Below the pieces are notes generated by a model, which was not told where the DNA came from, did no database searches, and was given only the letters and a program-made list of their open reading frames with translations. Below, piece after piece: positions 47,605 through 57,562 of a DNA stretch of 64,000 nucleotides (positions within the stretch are counted from its first letter, which is position 1; each line of letters begins with the position of its first letter). The stretch spans positions 1 through 64,000 of the forward strand of contig NZ_LNYB01000023.1 in the NCBI RefSeq assembly GCF_001467625.1, written 5' to 3'. Both the position numbers and the translations under genes were made by a program. The DNA is from Legionella feeleii (GTDB lineage: Bacteria; Pseudomonadota; Gammaproteobacteria; Legionellales; Legionellaceae).

Positions 47605-48499
47605 CACACACCTTTTGCATAGGGAATCCTAGCGCCTCGCGCGCCTCATAATAAGCTTGTGCCACCGATCGGGATAAATGGCGTACTCGTAAAATATAGC
47701 GCTGCCTTTCCGTTACAGAAATCGCTCGTCGTGCATCTAACAAGTTAAAGGCATGAGACGCTTTAATGACCATTTCATACGCCGGTAAAGGCAAATTCAA
47801 AGCAACCAGCTTTTCCGCCTCCCCTTCGTAGTAATCAAACTGTTTAAACAAAGCATCCACATTGGCGTGTTCGAAGTTGTAAGCTGACATTTCAACTTCG
47901 TTTTGATGAAACACATCACCATAGGTGACTACACCCTGTGCCGTTTCACACCAAGGCAAATCAAACATATTATCCACGCCTAACACGTACATGGCCAATC
48001 GTTCAAGACCATAGGTCAATTCACCGGTAATTGGTTTACATACTAAACCACCGACTTGTTGAAAATAGGTGAACTGCGATACTTCCATCCCATTTTGCCA
48101 AACTTCCCAGCCTAGTCCCCAGGCCCCCAAGGTGGGTGATTCCCAATTATCTTCGACAAAACGAATATCATCCGCCAACGGGTCAACACCCAAGGCACGT
48201 AGAGAATTCAAATACTTTTCTTGTATATCAAGGGGAGATGGTTTCAAAATTACCTGAAACTGATAATAATGCTGGCCCCGGTTGGGGTTCTCCCCGTAGC
48301 GCCCATCAGTTGGTCGTCGCGAAGGTTGCACATAGGCTACTGACCATGGTTCAGGGCCTATAGCTCGTAAAAAAGTAGCCGGGTGAAAAGTCCCAGCCCC
48401 TACTTCCATATCCAAAGGTTGTAATAGTACACAGCCTTCTGCAGCCCAAAATTGCTGCAGGGCTAATATAATATCCTGGAAAGTACTGGGTTTTGTCAT
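47594..48499 (-). CDS. glyQ: Glycyl-tRNA synthetase alpha subunit
   Basis: 301 residues from [10 protein letters not shown] (ATG at 48499), the usual length; the longer reading to 48643 runs through repeat DNA and is rejected. Motifs [20 protein letters not shown] and [20 protein letters not shown] mark the class II catalytic core that makes glycyl-adenylate. First gene of the glyQ-glyS-gmhB-rsmJ run. Confidence 0.97.
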   Translation of the reverse strand: MTKPSTFQDIILALQQFWAAEGCVLLQPLDMEVGAGTFHPATFLRAIGPEPWSVAYVQPSRRPTDGRYGENPNRGQHYYQFQVILKPSPLDIQEKYLNSLRALGVDPLADDIRFVEDNWESPTLGAWGLGWEVWQNGMEVSQFTYFQQVGGLVCKPITGELTYGLERLAMYVLGVDNMFDLPWCETAQGVVTYGDVFHQNEVEMSAYNFEHANVDALFKQFDYYEGEAEKLVALNLPLPAYEMVIKASHAFNLLDARRAISVTERQRYILRVRHLSRSVAQAYYEAREALGFPMQKVCDGK

Positions 48500-48580
48500 G
48501 TTTATCTCAAAATAACGAGTAAAGCTCTTTATGAATGGCAAGATACTATCATTCTTTCCGTTCACACCAGAAGGAATAAG

Positions 48581-48698
48581 TAGACTTCTTCCGAAACTTG
48601 CTGCATTGAAGGCAGAAAAAGAAAACACGGAGCGCGGAACCATGATGTACAGGATTTGAGCGCCACATCGAATTCAGTCGTGTTTCGGAAGATAATCC
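48581..48698. repeat. Dispersed inverted repeat, family B copy 2
   Basis: Left end TAGACTTCTTCCGAAACTTG and right end GTGTTTCGGAAGATAATCC are imperfect inverted copies. It lies upstream of glyQ in a 323-bp gene-free stretch (48500-48822) that also contains the hairpin at 48703. Confidence 0.6.
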
Positions 48699-48702
48699 AA
48701 GG

Positions 48703-48740
48703 ACTAAGCCTATTACATATCCCATTATAACAGGCTTAGT
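48703..48740 (-). terminator. Hairpin downstream of the dsbA-like gene
   Basis: ACTAAGCCT and AGGCTTAGT form a perfect 9-bp stem, with TTA/TAA continuing inward. It lies past the 3' end of the minus-strand dsbA-like gene. Confidence 0.45.
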
Positions 48741-48822
48741 CAGTATCTGCTTTAGCAGCAGTTTATTGCTAATTATCCTTAACGCAATGACTCTGTTTTA
48801 CTAACCAGAGAATTCAACCGGT

Positions 48823-49605
48823 TTATTGATTAGAAGCTGCTTTCTTAATCAATTCTTGCAAGGCTTCTTCACTGGCAGCACCTGGAATAAATGATGGCGT
48901 ACTGCCTTCTTTGAATTTACCGGCTGGCGTAGCAGCAACAATAAACGCTGGTGTTCCCATCAAACGCAGTTTTTCTGCAAGCTCACGATTAGCATTTAAA
49001 GCATCAGTCACTGCTTTGCTGTTCATATCTGTTTTAAGTTTTGCCATATTCAGGCCGAGTGATTTTGCGGTACTCAATATCAGTTGTTCATTCAAACGCT
49101 TTTCTTGCTTGAGTAAAGCATCATGCATCACTTGATATTTTCCTTGCATGCCAGCTGCCAAAGCTGCTCTGGATGCTAGTTCGGAACTTTTACCGAAAAT
49201 AGGAAACTCTTTATAAACGATACGGACATTATTGTCTTTCTTGACTAAATCACTCAGTACAGAGGCCATTTTCTTGCAATGAATGCATTGGTAATCAAAA
49301 AATTCAACCAGGGTTACATTACCTTTGGGATTGCCGGCAACAGCCATACTATCATTAAACAACTGACTGGCATTATCTTTAATCGCTGCCTGTGCTTGCT
49401 GTTGCATGGTTTGCTGCTGCTTTTGCTGTAACGCTTGTGAAGCTTCTATTAAGACTTCAGGATTATTCACTAAATAATCATGGACTACTTTTTCAATCGC
49501 TTTCTTCTGCGAGTCAGTCATAGTATCAGTATCGGCAGCCATTACTACCGGCGAGTTCATTGCTGTGATCAATGCGCCCGCTGTTAATAAACTTGTAAGT
49601 TTCAC
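48823..49605 (-). CDS. DsbA/Com1-like periplasmic disulfide oxidoreductase
   Basis: 260 residues. Signal peptide (MKLTSLLTAGALITAMNSPV, cleavage near VMA-AD). A Gln-rich helical N-terminal segment (about 50-85) of the kind used for dimerisation precedes a thioredoxin fold with the C-x-x-C site at Cys107-Cys110 (CIHC) and cis-proline loop GTPAFIV. This layout matches Legionella DsbA2/Coxiella Com1, a dimer that oxidises and shuffles disulfides in envelope proteins. No Dsb partner gene is adjacent. Confidence 0.87.
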   Translation of the reverse strand: MKLTSLLTAGALITAMNSPVVMAADTDTMTDSQKKAIEKVVHDYLVNNPEVLIEASQALQQKQQQTMQQQAQAAIKDNASQLFNDSMAVAGNPKGNVTLVEFFDYQCIHCKKMASVLSDLVKKDNNVRIVYKEFPIFGKSSELASRAALAAGMQGKYQVMHDALLKQEKRLNEQLILSTAKSLGLNMAKLKTDMNSKAVTDALNANRELAEKLRLMGTPAFIVAATPAGKFKEGSTPSFIPGAASEEALQELIKKAASNQ

Positions 49606-49982
49606 ACCTTTCCCCTTATTGATGATTAGATTGTCAGACCTACGTAGCTGAGCTTAGACCTCTTTCGAAACTCTACTGCAAAGAGCAATTGCTTCGTGGT
49701 ACGATGCTCGAATCCTCATGTACTAGTATGTACGCTGCGGTTCTGCGCTTCGTGCCTCCTCGAAAGGAGTCTGTTAATATCGAACTCAGATTCGTTAGGA
49801 CTATCCTTTATTTTGACAACAGAAACGTAGCACCAGCTTACGCTAAATTCAATAGACTTTTTTCGAAACTGGGCTGTAGCGGCCTATTGCTTCATCCCTA
49901 CCCCTTGATCTTGTATAAGTACGATGCATTTTATGGGATAACGTTCAAACAGAAATCTGTTTTTATATCGAACCTACGTTAC
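49606..49982. other. 377-bp gene-free region made of repeat fragments
   Basis: Contains family B copy 3 (49655-49772), a truncated family B left end (TAGACTTTTTTCGAAACTGG from about 49854) and a small hairpin AAACAGA-AA-TCTGTTT (49947-49962) followed by TTTATATCGAAC. No coding sequence is supported. Confidence 0.6.
49655..49772. repeat. Dispersed inverted repeat, family B copy 3
   Basis: Left end TAGACCTCTTTCGAAACTC, right end CTCGAAAGGAGTCT. The interior GATGCTCGAATCCTCATGTA and CGCTGCGGTTCTGCGC closely match the copy at 27213. Confidence 0.7.
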
Positions 49983-52157
49983 TTAAAAGGGCATGCAATC
50001 CTCAAGTATGGTCAAATTAGCATACGCTAAAACTAGCCATTTACTGCCTTCCTCTGCAAATTTGATTTGCACCCGTGTTTGAGCACCACTCCCTTCAACA
50101 GCAAGTACCACTCCCTGGCCAAATTTAGCATGGGTTACATTTTGGCCAAGCTTTAAGCCCGCTTCTTTTGCAACGGCAGAGGCTAAGTTTTTTGGCGATA
50201 CGGGTGTTTGCATACGTGATTTGACACGTACTTCATCTAACAAACCTTCGGGTAATTCCCGTAAAAAACGTGAGGGTCGATGATACTCTTCGCGTCCATA
50301 TTGACGGCGAACTTCGGCATATGACAGGACTAGTTTCTCCATCGCTCGCGTCATACCCACATAACACAAACGACGCTCCTCTTCTAAACGGCCAGGCTCT
50401 TCTACAGACTGTCTGCCTGGGAAAACACCTTCTTCCATACCAACCAAGAAAACCAATGGGAATTCCAAACCTTTGGCGGCATGCAAGGTCATCAGATGCA
50501 CATAACGTTCATGCTCCTCAGCCTGCATCTCGCCTGCCTCCAAAGAAGCATGGGCCAGAAAGGCAACCAATAAAGGCAATTCTTCCTCAGCATCTTGTTC
50601 ATAACGAAACTGTTTGGCGGCATTGATCAATTCTTGCAAGTTATCCAAACGTGATTCTGATTTATCACCTTTTATTTTTGCAAAGTGTGCATACAAACCA
50701 CTGAGTTCGATGACGGCCTCGATTTGCCCGTCTAACTCCATATGGAGAGTATGGGTCTGCAGTTTTTCAATGAGTGCCATAAAATTAGCTAAAGCGGAGG
50801 CAGCACGTTGCGGCAAAAGCTCTTTTTGCAAGATAAGCTTGGCCGAGCGCCATAAAGAAATCTGTTCTGTTTTCGCTTGCTGACGCAACTCCTCCAGCGT
50901 TTTTTCGCCGATACCACGGGTAGGAAAATTCACAATGCGCTCAAACGCTGTGTCATCATCACAATTAGCCAGGAGACGCAGGTAAGCGAGTGTATCTTTT
51001 ACCTCTGCCCGTTCAAAAAAACGTACACCACCATGAATACGGTAAGCAATACCGGCACGCAATAACGCTTCTTCTATAACACGTGATTGGGCATTGGAGC
51101 GATACAAAACTGCAATTTCATGTGCACCACGACCCTGATTAATTTCCATCGTAATGCGTTCACTGACAAAACGCGCTTCTTCCAATTCATTGAAAGCACT
51201 ATAGACAACAATCTTTTCGCCAGCAGCACCAGCAGTCCACAAACTTTTGCCCATCCGTGAATTATTGTTGGTAATCAACGCATTTGCAGCATCCAGAATT
51301 GTCGCTGTTGAACGATAATTTTGTTCCAGTTTAATAATTTGGGTGCCTTTAAAATCATGCGAAAATTGCTCAATATTTTCTACTTTAGCACCACGCCAGC
51401 CATAGATAGATTGATCATCATCACCTACTGCCATTACCGCCGCATGTTCACCTGCAAGTAAGCGAATCCAAGCGTACTGTATTGTATTGGAATCTTGAAA
51501 TTCATCCACCAAAATAGCTTGGAACCGTTGGCGGTAATGAGCCAAGAGATCAGCGTTATCGCGCAATAATTCATGGGTACGTAACAATAGCTCAGCAAAA
51601 TCAATCACTCCGGCAGTCTGACATGCTTGTTCATAAGCCTTGTAAATCTGTATTAGCGTGCGAGTTGGGCCATAAGGCAGCGCATTAATATGCTGCGGCC
51701 TTAAACCTTCATCTTTTTTACTATTAATAAATGCCTGGGCTTGTTTTACCGGCCACTGCTCATCATCGAGATTCAAAGCAGCAATCACCCGCTTAATAAT
51801 GCGCGCCTGATCTTCACTATCCAGAATGTGAAATTGTTCAGGTAATTTAGCCGCTTGGTAATGCCGACGCAGTAAGCGGTGGCATAAGCCATGAAAAGTA
51901 CCAACCCAAAGCCCCAACAAGGGTGTTTTAAGCATGGCGTTTAGCCGTGCCTTCATCTCACCGGCTGCCTTATTGGTAAAAGTTACCGCCAGAATCGCAT
52001 GCGGAGATAATTGCTGGTGCTCAATAAGCCAGGCAATACGACTAACCAGTACTTGTGTTTTACCACTTCCTGCACCAGCCAAAACAAGGATATTGCCTAA
52101 AGGCGCAGTCACCGCTTCACGCTGTTTCTCATTTAATCCATCAAGCAGTGCTTTCAT
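49983..52157 (-). CDS. uvrD: DNA helicase II
   Basis: 3'-5' helicase for nucleotide excision and mismatch repair. 724 residues, typical for UvrD. Superfamily 1 motifs are complete: LAGAGSGKTQVLVSRI (Walker A), AVTFTNKAAGEMKARL, DEFQDSNTIQYAW, GDDDQSIYGWRGA, EQNYRSTATIL, MTLHAAKGLEFPLVF and CYVGMTRA. The C-terminus GQNVTHAKFGQGVV ... is the UvrD Tudor-like tail. Confidence 0.97.
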   Translation of the reverse strand: MKALLDGLNEKQREAVTAPLGNILVLAGAGSGKTQVLVSRIAWLIEHQQLSPHAILAVTFTNKAAGEMKARLNAMLKTPLLGLWVGTFHGLCHRLLRRHYQAAKLPEQFHILDSEDQARIIKRVIAALNLDDEQWPVKQAQAFINSKKDEGLRPQHINALPYGPTRTLIQIYKAYEQACQTAGVIDFAELLLRTHELLRDNADLLAHYRQRFQAILVDEFQDSNTIQYAWIRLLAGEHAAVMAVGDDDQSIYGWRGAKVENIEQFSHDFKGTQIIKLEQNYRSTATILDAANALITNNNSRMGKSLWTAGAAGEKIVVYSAFNELEEARFVSERITMEINQGRGAHEIAVLYRSNAQSRVIEEALLRAGIAYRIHGGVRFFERAEVKDTLAYLRLLANCDDDTAFERIVNFPTRGIGEKTLEELRQQAKTEQISLWRSAKLILQKELLPQRAASALANFMALIEKLQTHTLHMELDGQIEAVIELSGLYAHFAKIKGDKSESRLDNLQELINAAKQFRYEQDAEEELPLLVAFLAHASLEAGEMQAEEHERYVHLMTLHAAKGLEFPLVFLVGMEEGVFPGRQSVEEPGRLEEERRLCYVGMTRAMEKLVLSYAEVRRQYGREEYHRPSRFLRELPEGLLDEVRVKSRMQTPVSPKNLASAVAKEAGLKLGQNVTHAKFGQGVVLAVEGSGAQTRVQIKFAEEGSKWLVLAYANLTILEDCMPF

Positions 52158-52262
52158 TAATCCCCTCTTGTAGACGCATTAGATTTCAAAAAAAAGTATT
52201 ATCTTAAATTTAGCAGTCAAAGACAAAGTTTTGCTATGCTAATTTTATCCGGTTCACAGGGG

Positions 52263-52319
52263 CAGGACTTACGAAAAACGCCAAATTTTAGAACAGATCG
52301 GATTTTTTCGTAAGTCCTG
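52263..52319. mobile_element. Short MITE-like element, CAGGACTTAC ends, copy 2
   Basis: 57 bp with ends CAGGACTTACGAAAAA / TTTTTCGTAAGTCCTG (16-bp inverted repeat) and only about 25 bp inside. Same ends as the 127-bp copy at 38482. Lies between uvrD and the pip-like gene. Confidence 0.72.
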
Positions 52320-52381
52320 AGAGTATCTTTTCAATATCCCTGTGCAAGTATAAGATGATAGTAAAAATTAGCGAGCCTATT

Positions 52382-53341
52382 ATGCATACTCTCTATCCTC
52401 CCATTAAGCCTTACAAATGCAGCGAATTACCGGTTAGTGAACCACATGTACTTTATGTGGAAGAAACCGGTAACCCAGCTGGTTTACCAGTGTTCGTGCT
52501 ACATCCGGGGCCAGGAGCCGAGGGAGCCAACCATCTGCGTCGTTTTTTTGATCCGCAAATTTATCGCATCGTCTTATTTGATCAGCGTGGTTGCGGGCGC
52601 TCAACGCCCCATGCTGAACTTAAAAATAATAACACGCAAAATTTGCTTGATGACATCGATACCATTCGTGATTACTTAAACATCACCCGCTTTGTATTAT
52701 TTGGTGGTGGCTGGGGTTCGCTGCTGGCTTTGCTCTATGCTCAATTATATCCCCAGCAGGTACACGCCTTATTGTTACATCATGTTTTCTTAGGCAGACA
52801 AAGGGATATAGACTGGTTTTATCGCCAGGGTGCAAATCTAATCTATCCGGATTATTGGCAAGAATTCATTAGCCTGGTTCCCGTGGAAGAGCAAAATCAC
52901 ATTACTGATTATTATGCCAGATGCCTACAAGGCGACAATGAAGTCGCTCGTATGGCCGCTGCCAAACACTGGGCATTGTGGCAAGCACGCTGCAGTAGTT
53001 TACAACCCCATGTGAATGTTATTGAGCACTATAGCGAACCCCATTTTGCTCTGGCACTTGCCACCCTGGAATCGCATTTTATTAATAATCACTTTTTTAT
53101 TGAGGAAAATCAGGTTCTGGCTAATGTACATAAAATTAGACATCTGCCTACTTATCTCATTCACGGTCGTTACGATATGATATGTCCATTGGTTGGGGCT
53201 TGGGAATTACATCAGGCTCTGCCTGCTTCCAACTTAAGAATAGTGAGAGAAGCAGGTCATTCGGATCAAGAAACAGGGATTATTGATGCGCTTATTGCTG
53301 CCAGCAAAGAAATTTCTCGTCAAGGTTTGGATGTATGCTAG
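52382..53341 (+). CDS. Proline iminopeptidase-like protein lacking the catalytic serine
   Basis: 319 residues from the ATG at 52382. An alpha/beta hydrolase closely resembling proline iminopeptidase: DPQIYRIVLFDQRGCGRSTP, HAELKNNNTQNLLDDIDTIR and HGRYDMICP. The nucleophile motif, GGSWGS in Pip, reads GGGWGS here, with Gly110 where Ser110 should be, and the oxyanion motif HGGPG reads HPGPG. Asp265 and His293 remain. The protein probably lacks peptidase activity or works differently. Its end overlaps dtd by 7 bp. Confidence 0.85.
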   Translation: MHTLYPPIKPYKCSELPVSEPHVLYVEETGNPAGLPVFVLHPGPGAEGANHLRRFFDPQIYRIVLFDQRGCGRSTPHAELKNNNTQNLLDDIDTIRDYLNITRFVLFGGGWGSLLALLYAQLYPQQVHALLLHHVFLGRQRDIDWFYRQGANLIYPDYWQEFISLVPVEEQNHITDYYARCLQGDNEVARMAAAKHWALWQARCSSLQPHVNVIEHYSEPHFALALATLESHFINNHFFIEENQVLANVHKIRHLPTYLIHGRYDMICPLVGAWELHQALPASNLRIVREAGHSDQETGIIDALIAASKEISRQGLDVC

Positions 53342-53772
53342 TTGTAGTTCAACGGGTTAGTGAAGCAAAAGTCGTTATTAATCAGCAGATTGCGGGTGAA
53401 ATCGCTCAAGGCCTATTAATTCTCTGTGGTTTTGAAAGGGCGGATCAAGAATCTACACTGCTTCATATGCTGGAAAAATGCCTTAATTATCGCATTTTTA
53501 GTGATGAGCAAGGCAAAATGAATTTAAGCCTTAAGGAGATAGGAGGTGGTTTATTATTAGTACCTCAATTTACCTTAGTAGCGGACACAAAGAAAGGCTT
53601 ACGCCCCAGCTTTTCCAAAGCAGCAACACCAGAAACAGGCCGATTACTATTTAATCAACTCCTGCATTTAGCTTTTAAAATGCATCCTAAGGTAGCCAGT
53701 GGCCAGTTTGGTGCTGATATGCAAGTTCATCTTTGTAACGATGGTCCAGTCACTTTTTTACTGCAATTCTAG
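53335..53772 (+). CDS. dtd: D-aminoacyl-tRNA deacylase
   Basis: Hydrolyses D-amino acids from tRNAs. 145 residues, standard length. The active-site motifs are VPQFTLVADTKKGLRPSFSKAA (Ser-Gln region) and the C-terminal NDGPVTFLLQ (Gly-cis-Pro motif GP). The start overlaps the pip-like gene, so the two are translationally linked. A family A repeat begins at its stop codon. Confidence 0.95.
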   Translation: MLVVVQRVSEAKVVINQQIAGEIAQGLLILCGFERADQESTLLHMLEKCLNYRIFSDEQGKMNLSLKEIGGGLLLVPQFTLVADTKKGLRPSFSKAATPETGRLLFNQLLHLAFKMHPKVASGQFGADMQVHLCNDGPVTFLLQF

Positions 53773-53913
53773 GGTCTGTTGCATGGCGACTATCATGGCC
53801 GAAAAGCATTGCTTTCCTGCGCTTCGCTGCTCGTATGCAACCATGTAAACCGCGCTGCGATGCCCGTAAATCAATGCTTTTCGACTCATGCAAGCAGAAT
53901 GTCAACAAACCCT
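53771..53913. repeat. Dispersed long-hairpin repeat, family A copy 3
   Basis: Outer ends AGGGTCTGTTG and CAACAAACCCT are inverted; the core contains TGCGCTTCGCTGCTCGTATGC and CGCTGCGATGCCCGTAAATC, matching the core of the copy at 41002. It may also act as a terminator for dtd, whose stop codon it overlaps. Confidence 0.65.
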
Positions 53914-54023
53914 GGAATTAATAGCAAGATGCGGTTATTCCTGTGATTTGTCTGCCAGGAATCGTTTTCAAGACACGGAAAGTGTTGTAACATCAACTCT
54001 CGCAATCAAAAATTAAAATAATC

Positions 54024-54812
54024 ATGCGCTTAATTGGTATCTTCGCGACCTTGATCAGCTCGTTCATTTTATCTGCCTGTGTACACAAAGGTCCAAATCC
54101 TGACGATCCTTACGAGCCGCTTAACCGCGAAGTCCACAAATTTAATATGGCGTTTGATGCAACTTTTTTAAAACCCCCAGCAAAATTTTATAAAGCAGTG
54201 GTACCTCCACTGGTGCGACTGGGCGTCAATAATGCCTACAATAATATAGCAATGCTGCCGACCGTCGCGAATGATGTACTCCAGGCTGACTGGCGCTATA
54301 CGATCAAGGACAGCTGGCGCTTTTTGATAAACTCCACCATCGGAGTAGTGGGTATTTTTGATGTAGCGGATAAACGCTTTAGTTTGCCGCCGCACTATAA
54401 TGATTTAGGGTTAACTTTTGCCAAATGGGGCGATAAAAAATCCCCCTATATTGTTATACCTTTCTTGGGGCCCAGCACCATCCGTGATGGCATGGGTATG
54501 GTCTTCGATTATACAGTGTTTACTCCTTATCCCTATCTTTTCAGTGATGGGATTATTTATGCATTAGCTGGACTGAGGTATGTCGATCTACGCTCGCAAT
54601 TACTTGAAAATGAGCGTTTAATGGAACAAGCCTTGGATAAATATGCCTTTATCCGTGATGCCTATTTGCAGCATCGTCAATTCCGCATCACTGGTGAACA
54701 AGATAATGGTTCTCTTTATGTTGATGAGAATGAGGAAGGCGGGGAAGACTATATTGATGACGAAGAAGAGCCAGCCCCGGCAGCATCTAAAAAAGAATCT
54801 AAAAAGAAATAG
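54024..54812 (+). CDS. mlaA: MlaA (VacJ) outer-membrane lipoprotein
   Basis: Removes mislocalised phospholipids from the outer leaflet of the outer membrane for the Mla pathway. 262 residues: lipobox LSAC ([20 protein letters not shown]), then [53 protein letters not shown] and [12 protein letters not shown], all typical. The C-terminus is an acidic then Lys-rich tail ([22 protein letters not shown]), longer than usual. No other mla gene lies nearby. Confidence 0.93.
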   Translation: MRLIGIFATLISSFILSACVHKGPNPDDPYEPLNREVHKFNMAFDATFLKPPAKFYKAVVPPLVRLGVNNAYNNIAMLPTVANDVLQADWRYTIKDSWRFLINSTIGVVGIFDVADKRFSLPPHYNDLGLTFAKWGDKKSPYIVIPFLGPSTIRDGMGMVFDYTVFTPYPYLFSDGIIYALAGLRYVDLRSQLLENERLMEQALDKYAFIRDAYLQHRQFRITGEQDNGSLYVDENEEGGEDYIDDEEEPAPAASKKESKKK

Positions 54813-54814
54813 CC

Positions 54815-55270
54815 ATGCTGCACATAGCACTCTACCAGCCTGAAATTCCACCCAATACAGGTAACATCATTCGTCTGTGCGCTAACAGCGGCGCACAGCT
54901 TCATCTCATTCATCCATTAGGATTTGAGTTGGATGACAAGCGCATGCGGCGTGCTGGTCTGGATTATCACGAATGGGCCAATGTAATCCACTATCCTGAT
55001 GAGCAATGCTTTATAGAAAAAAATCAACAGCGTCGGATCTTCGCCTGCACAACTAAAAGTCAAAAAAATTATAGTACAGTCGACTATCAAGATGAGGATC
55101 TTTTACTTTTTGGACCTGAAACAAGAGGCTTACCGGCCGATTTAAGAGAGCGCTATACAGCCATCCGTATTCCAATGTGTGCGAACAGCCGAAGTTTAAA
55201 TTTATCTAATTCTGTGGCGATTATTCTTTTTGAAGCATGGCGCCAATTGCAGTTTAAGGGTAGCGTTTAA
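54815..55270 (+). CDS. trmL: tRNA (cytidine(34)-2'-O)-methyltransferase
   Basis: Methylates the wobble base of certain leucine tRNAs. 151 residues of the SPOUT superfamily: [48 protein letters not shown] and [19 protein letters not shown], which form the knotted SAM site. Starts 2 bp after mlaA and is probably co-transcribed. Ends at a hairpin shared with gshB. Confidence 0.95.
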   Translation: MLHIALYQPEIPPNTGNIIRLCANSGAQLHLIHPLGFELDDKRMRRAGLDYHEWANVIHYPDEQCFIEKNQQRRIFACTTKSQKNYSTVDYQDEDLLLFGPETRGLPADLRERYTAIRIPMCANSRSLNLSNSVAIILFEAWRQLQFKGSV

Positions 55271-55281
55271 GCTAGAAAAAA

Positions 55282-55301
55282 GAGGAGAAAACCATCTCCT
55301 C
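55282..55301. terminator. Bidirectional hairpin between trmL and gshB
   Basis: GAGGAGA / TCTCCTC perfect 7-bp stem with a 6-nt loop between two convergent genes. Confidence 0.55.
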
Positions 55302-55313
55302 CAAGATAGCAAC

Positions 55314-56264
55314 CTAAGAGGAAACTAGAGTAGCCAGGCAACGCATATAATCCCCTGCAATATCTAACCCGGTTTCCGCTTCTATTTCTTTAATACAGGT
55401 AGGGCTTGTAACATTAATTTCGGTTAAATAATCCCCTATCACATCTATTCCAACAAAATATAATCCCTTGGCTTTGAGCGTTGGCGCAATTTGCTGGCAA
55501 AGCCAACGATCTCTGTCTGTAATCGCTACAACCTTACCCTGAGCACCTGCAGCAAGATTACCACGTAACTCCCCTTTTGCAGGAATACGTGCCAGTGCAT
55601 ACGGCACAGGCTCACCGTTAATTAATAGGATGCGCTTATCACCAGAACTAATAATTTCCGGAATGTATTGCTGTGCCATCACACTAATCTGTTGCCCTTT
55701 AGTCAGCACCTCCAGTATTACCGATAAATTATGAGCTTTCTCATTAACATGAAAAACTGAACTCCCTCCCATTCCTTCAAGGGGTTTAAAAATAACATTG
55801 CGATGCTCATGCCAGAAAGCACGTAAGCGATTCATATCCCGACTAACTAAGGTAGGTGGACAGCACTGCGGAAAATTGAGTGTAAAAAATTTTTCATTGG
55901 CGTCACGTAAACTTTGCGGTTTATTGGCTACCAAAACCCCTTCATTCTCCGCTAAATCTAAGGCATAGGTTGCATAGATGTATTCCATATCAAATGGAGG
56001 ATCTTTACGCATTAAGATAATGTCAAACTCTGCTAAAGCGCGTTCACCCAAAGAAGTGCTTTCCGCCCAATTCTCACTGGTTTCATCTCCCACTTTAATG
56101 GTAGACATTTGTCCATAGGCACGCCCCCCCTTACAATACAAATCGGCAAGAGTAAAATAGACACAAGACCACCCCAGAGCTTGTGCGCCCTTAAGCATAG
56201 CAATGGTTGAATCTTTATAGGGCTTTAATTTGTGCAAAGGATCCATCAGCACAGCAAGTTTCAT
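55314..56264 (-). CDS. gshB: Glutathione synthetase
   Basis: Joins gamma-glutamylcysteine and glycine using ATP. 316 residues, ATP-grasp fold: MRKDPPFDMEYIYATYALD, FKPLEGMGGSSVFHV, LARIPAKGELRGNLAAGA and EINVTSPTCIKEIE. Starts 2 bp after the gshA stop, forming a gshA-gshB operon that makes glutathione. Confidence 0.97.
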   Translation of the reverse strand: MKLAVLMDPLHKLKPYKDSTIAMLKGAQALGWSCVYFTLADLYCKGGRAYGQMSTIKVGDETSENWAESTSLGERALAEFDIILMRKDPPFDMEYIYATYALDLAENEGVLVANKPQSLRDANEKFFTLNFPQCCPPTLVSRDMNRLRAFWHEHRNVIFKPLEGMGGSSVFHVNEKAHNLSVILEVLTKGQQISVMAQQYIPEIISSGDKRILLINGEPVPYALARIPAKGELRGNLAAGAQGKVVAITDRDRWLCQQIAPTLKAKGLYFVGIDVIGDYLTEINVTSPTCIKEIEAETGLDIAGDYMRCLATLVSS

Positions 56265-56266
56265 GT

Positions 56267-57562
56267 CTACTCTCCTCCGACCGCTGCAATTTCCCTTGCT
56301 GCAGCAAGAGCAGCAAGACGCGCTATAACGCCATAAGCGTAAAAACGGTTAGGACAGTCAACTACCGCCAAATCATTACGTGGCATATTGCAAGCCTGAG
56401 CAAACGCCAATGGTTCAAAATGCATACCGGGTGCATTCAGATTTTCGTTCGTTCCTCGCCCTTGATGGACACGATAAAAACCGCCCACCACAAATTGGCC
56501 AATCATATACACAACAGGTTCTGCTACTGCGCCATCTGGCATGGTTTCAAAGGTGTATACGCCTTCCTGAATCATTACACGGTCTACCTTTCGACTTCCC
56601 TTACTGACAGCCATGCGGGTACGCTGCTTGCGATTAAGTTGGCGTAATTCCTCCGCATCATGCACCATCATCACACTCATTCCATAGGTACCATTATCTG
56701 CTTTGACAACCAGGAAAGGCTTCTCTGAAATTTCGTAAGTTGCGTATTTATCTTTGATTAAAGCGAGCAATTTATCAGCTTGTTCAGCTAAATTATCCAC
56801 CCCTTCCTGAGCCATAAAATCAACACCATCCACCGCAGAAAAATAAGGATTGATAAACCAGGGATCAATATCCACTAATTGCGCAAACTCTGTAGCGACC
56901 TGATCAAAAAAATGGAAATGACTGGATTTCAATCTTGAAGACCAACCTAATTTTGCTGTTGGTCTTATCGCTTGCTTTAATCCTTGTAAAATTTCCGGTA
57001 TTCCTGAGGATAAATCATTATTTAACAATAGCATGCAAGGATTAAAATCAGCTAACTCAACTCGATCGCCATGTCGCTGTATAGGTTCAATGAGCAAGCT
57101 TACACCCTCATCGGTACGCATTTCTGTAGGTGTTGTTAACTCCGGATCCAAACTGCCTATACGTACTATAAAACCTGCTTTCATAAAAATATCACGCAAG
57201 ACAGCGAGGCTCTGTAAATAAAAACGATTACGCGTGTGGCTCTCCGGCAGTAACAAAATCTTTTTACAAGTGGGCAGGTAGTCATCCAGGACGGATTGGG
57301 CAGCCTGGACACACAAGGGCAGAAAATCACGATTCAGATTATTAAAACCCGCAGGAAATAAATTGGTATCTACCGGTGCTAATTTAAACCCTGCATGGCG
57401 CAAATCCACTGAAGAAGTCAGTGGCGGCGGCGTTTCCCGCCATTTTTGCCGGAACCATGTCTCGATTGTCGCTACCTGATTCAAGATAATTTTTTCTACA
57501 TGATGTAAAGGACCGTAATGTGCTGTGGTCAAATGAGGTACAGGAACATCCTCAGCTTGCAT
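56267..57562 (-). CDS. gshA: Glutamate-cysteine ligase, proteobacterial ATP-grasp-like type
   Basis: First step of glutathione synthesis. 431 residues, unlike E. coli GshA in length and sequence; it fits the alternative GshA type first noted in Acidithiobacillus and beta-proteobacteria. Motifs include SVDLRHAGFKLAPVDTNLFP, LLPESHTRNRFYLQSL and VKADNGTYGMSVMMV. GGGAGAGAG precedes the ATG. Adjacent gshB supports the call. I do not see domain boundaries clearly. Confidence 0.9.
   Translation of the reverse strand: MQAEDVPVPHLTTAHYGPLHHVEKIILNQVATIETWFRQKWRETPPPLTSSVDLRHAGFKLAPVDTNLFPAGFNNLNRDFLPLCVQAAQSVLDDYLPTCKKILLLPESHTRNRFYLQSLAVLRDIFMKAGFIVRIGSLDPELTTPTEMRTDEGVSLLIEPIQRHGDRVELADFNPCMLLLNNDLSSGIPEILQGLKQAIRPTAKLGWSSRLKSSHFHFFDQVATEFAQLVDIDPWFINPYFSAVDGVDFMAQEGVDNLAEQADKLLALIKDKYATYEISEKPFLVVKADNGTYGMSVMMVHDAEELRQLNRKQRTRMAVSKGSRKVDRVMIQEGVYTFETMPDGAVAEPVVYMIGQFVVGGFYRVHQGRGTNENLNAPGMHFEPLAFAQACNMPRNDLAVVDCPNRFYAYGVIARLAALAAAREIAAVGGE

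Noticed and set aside
48500-48643. 48-residue N-terminal extension of glyQ
   Set aside because: The extension runs into repeat DNA and GlyQ proteins normally begin at the MTKPSTFQD-type start.
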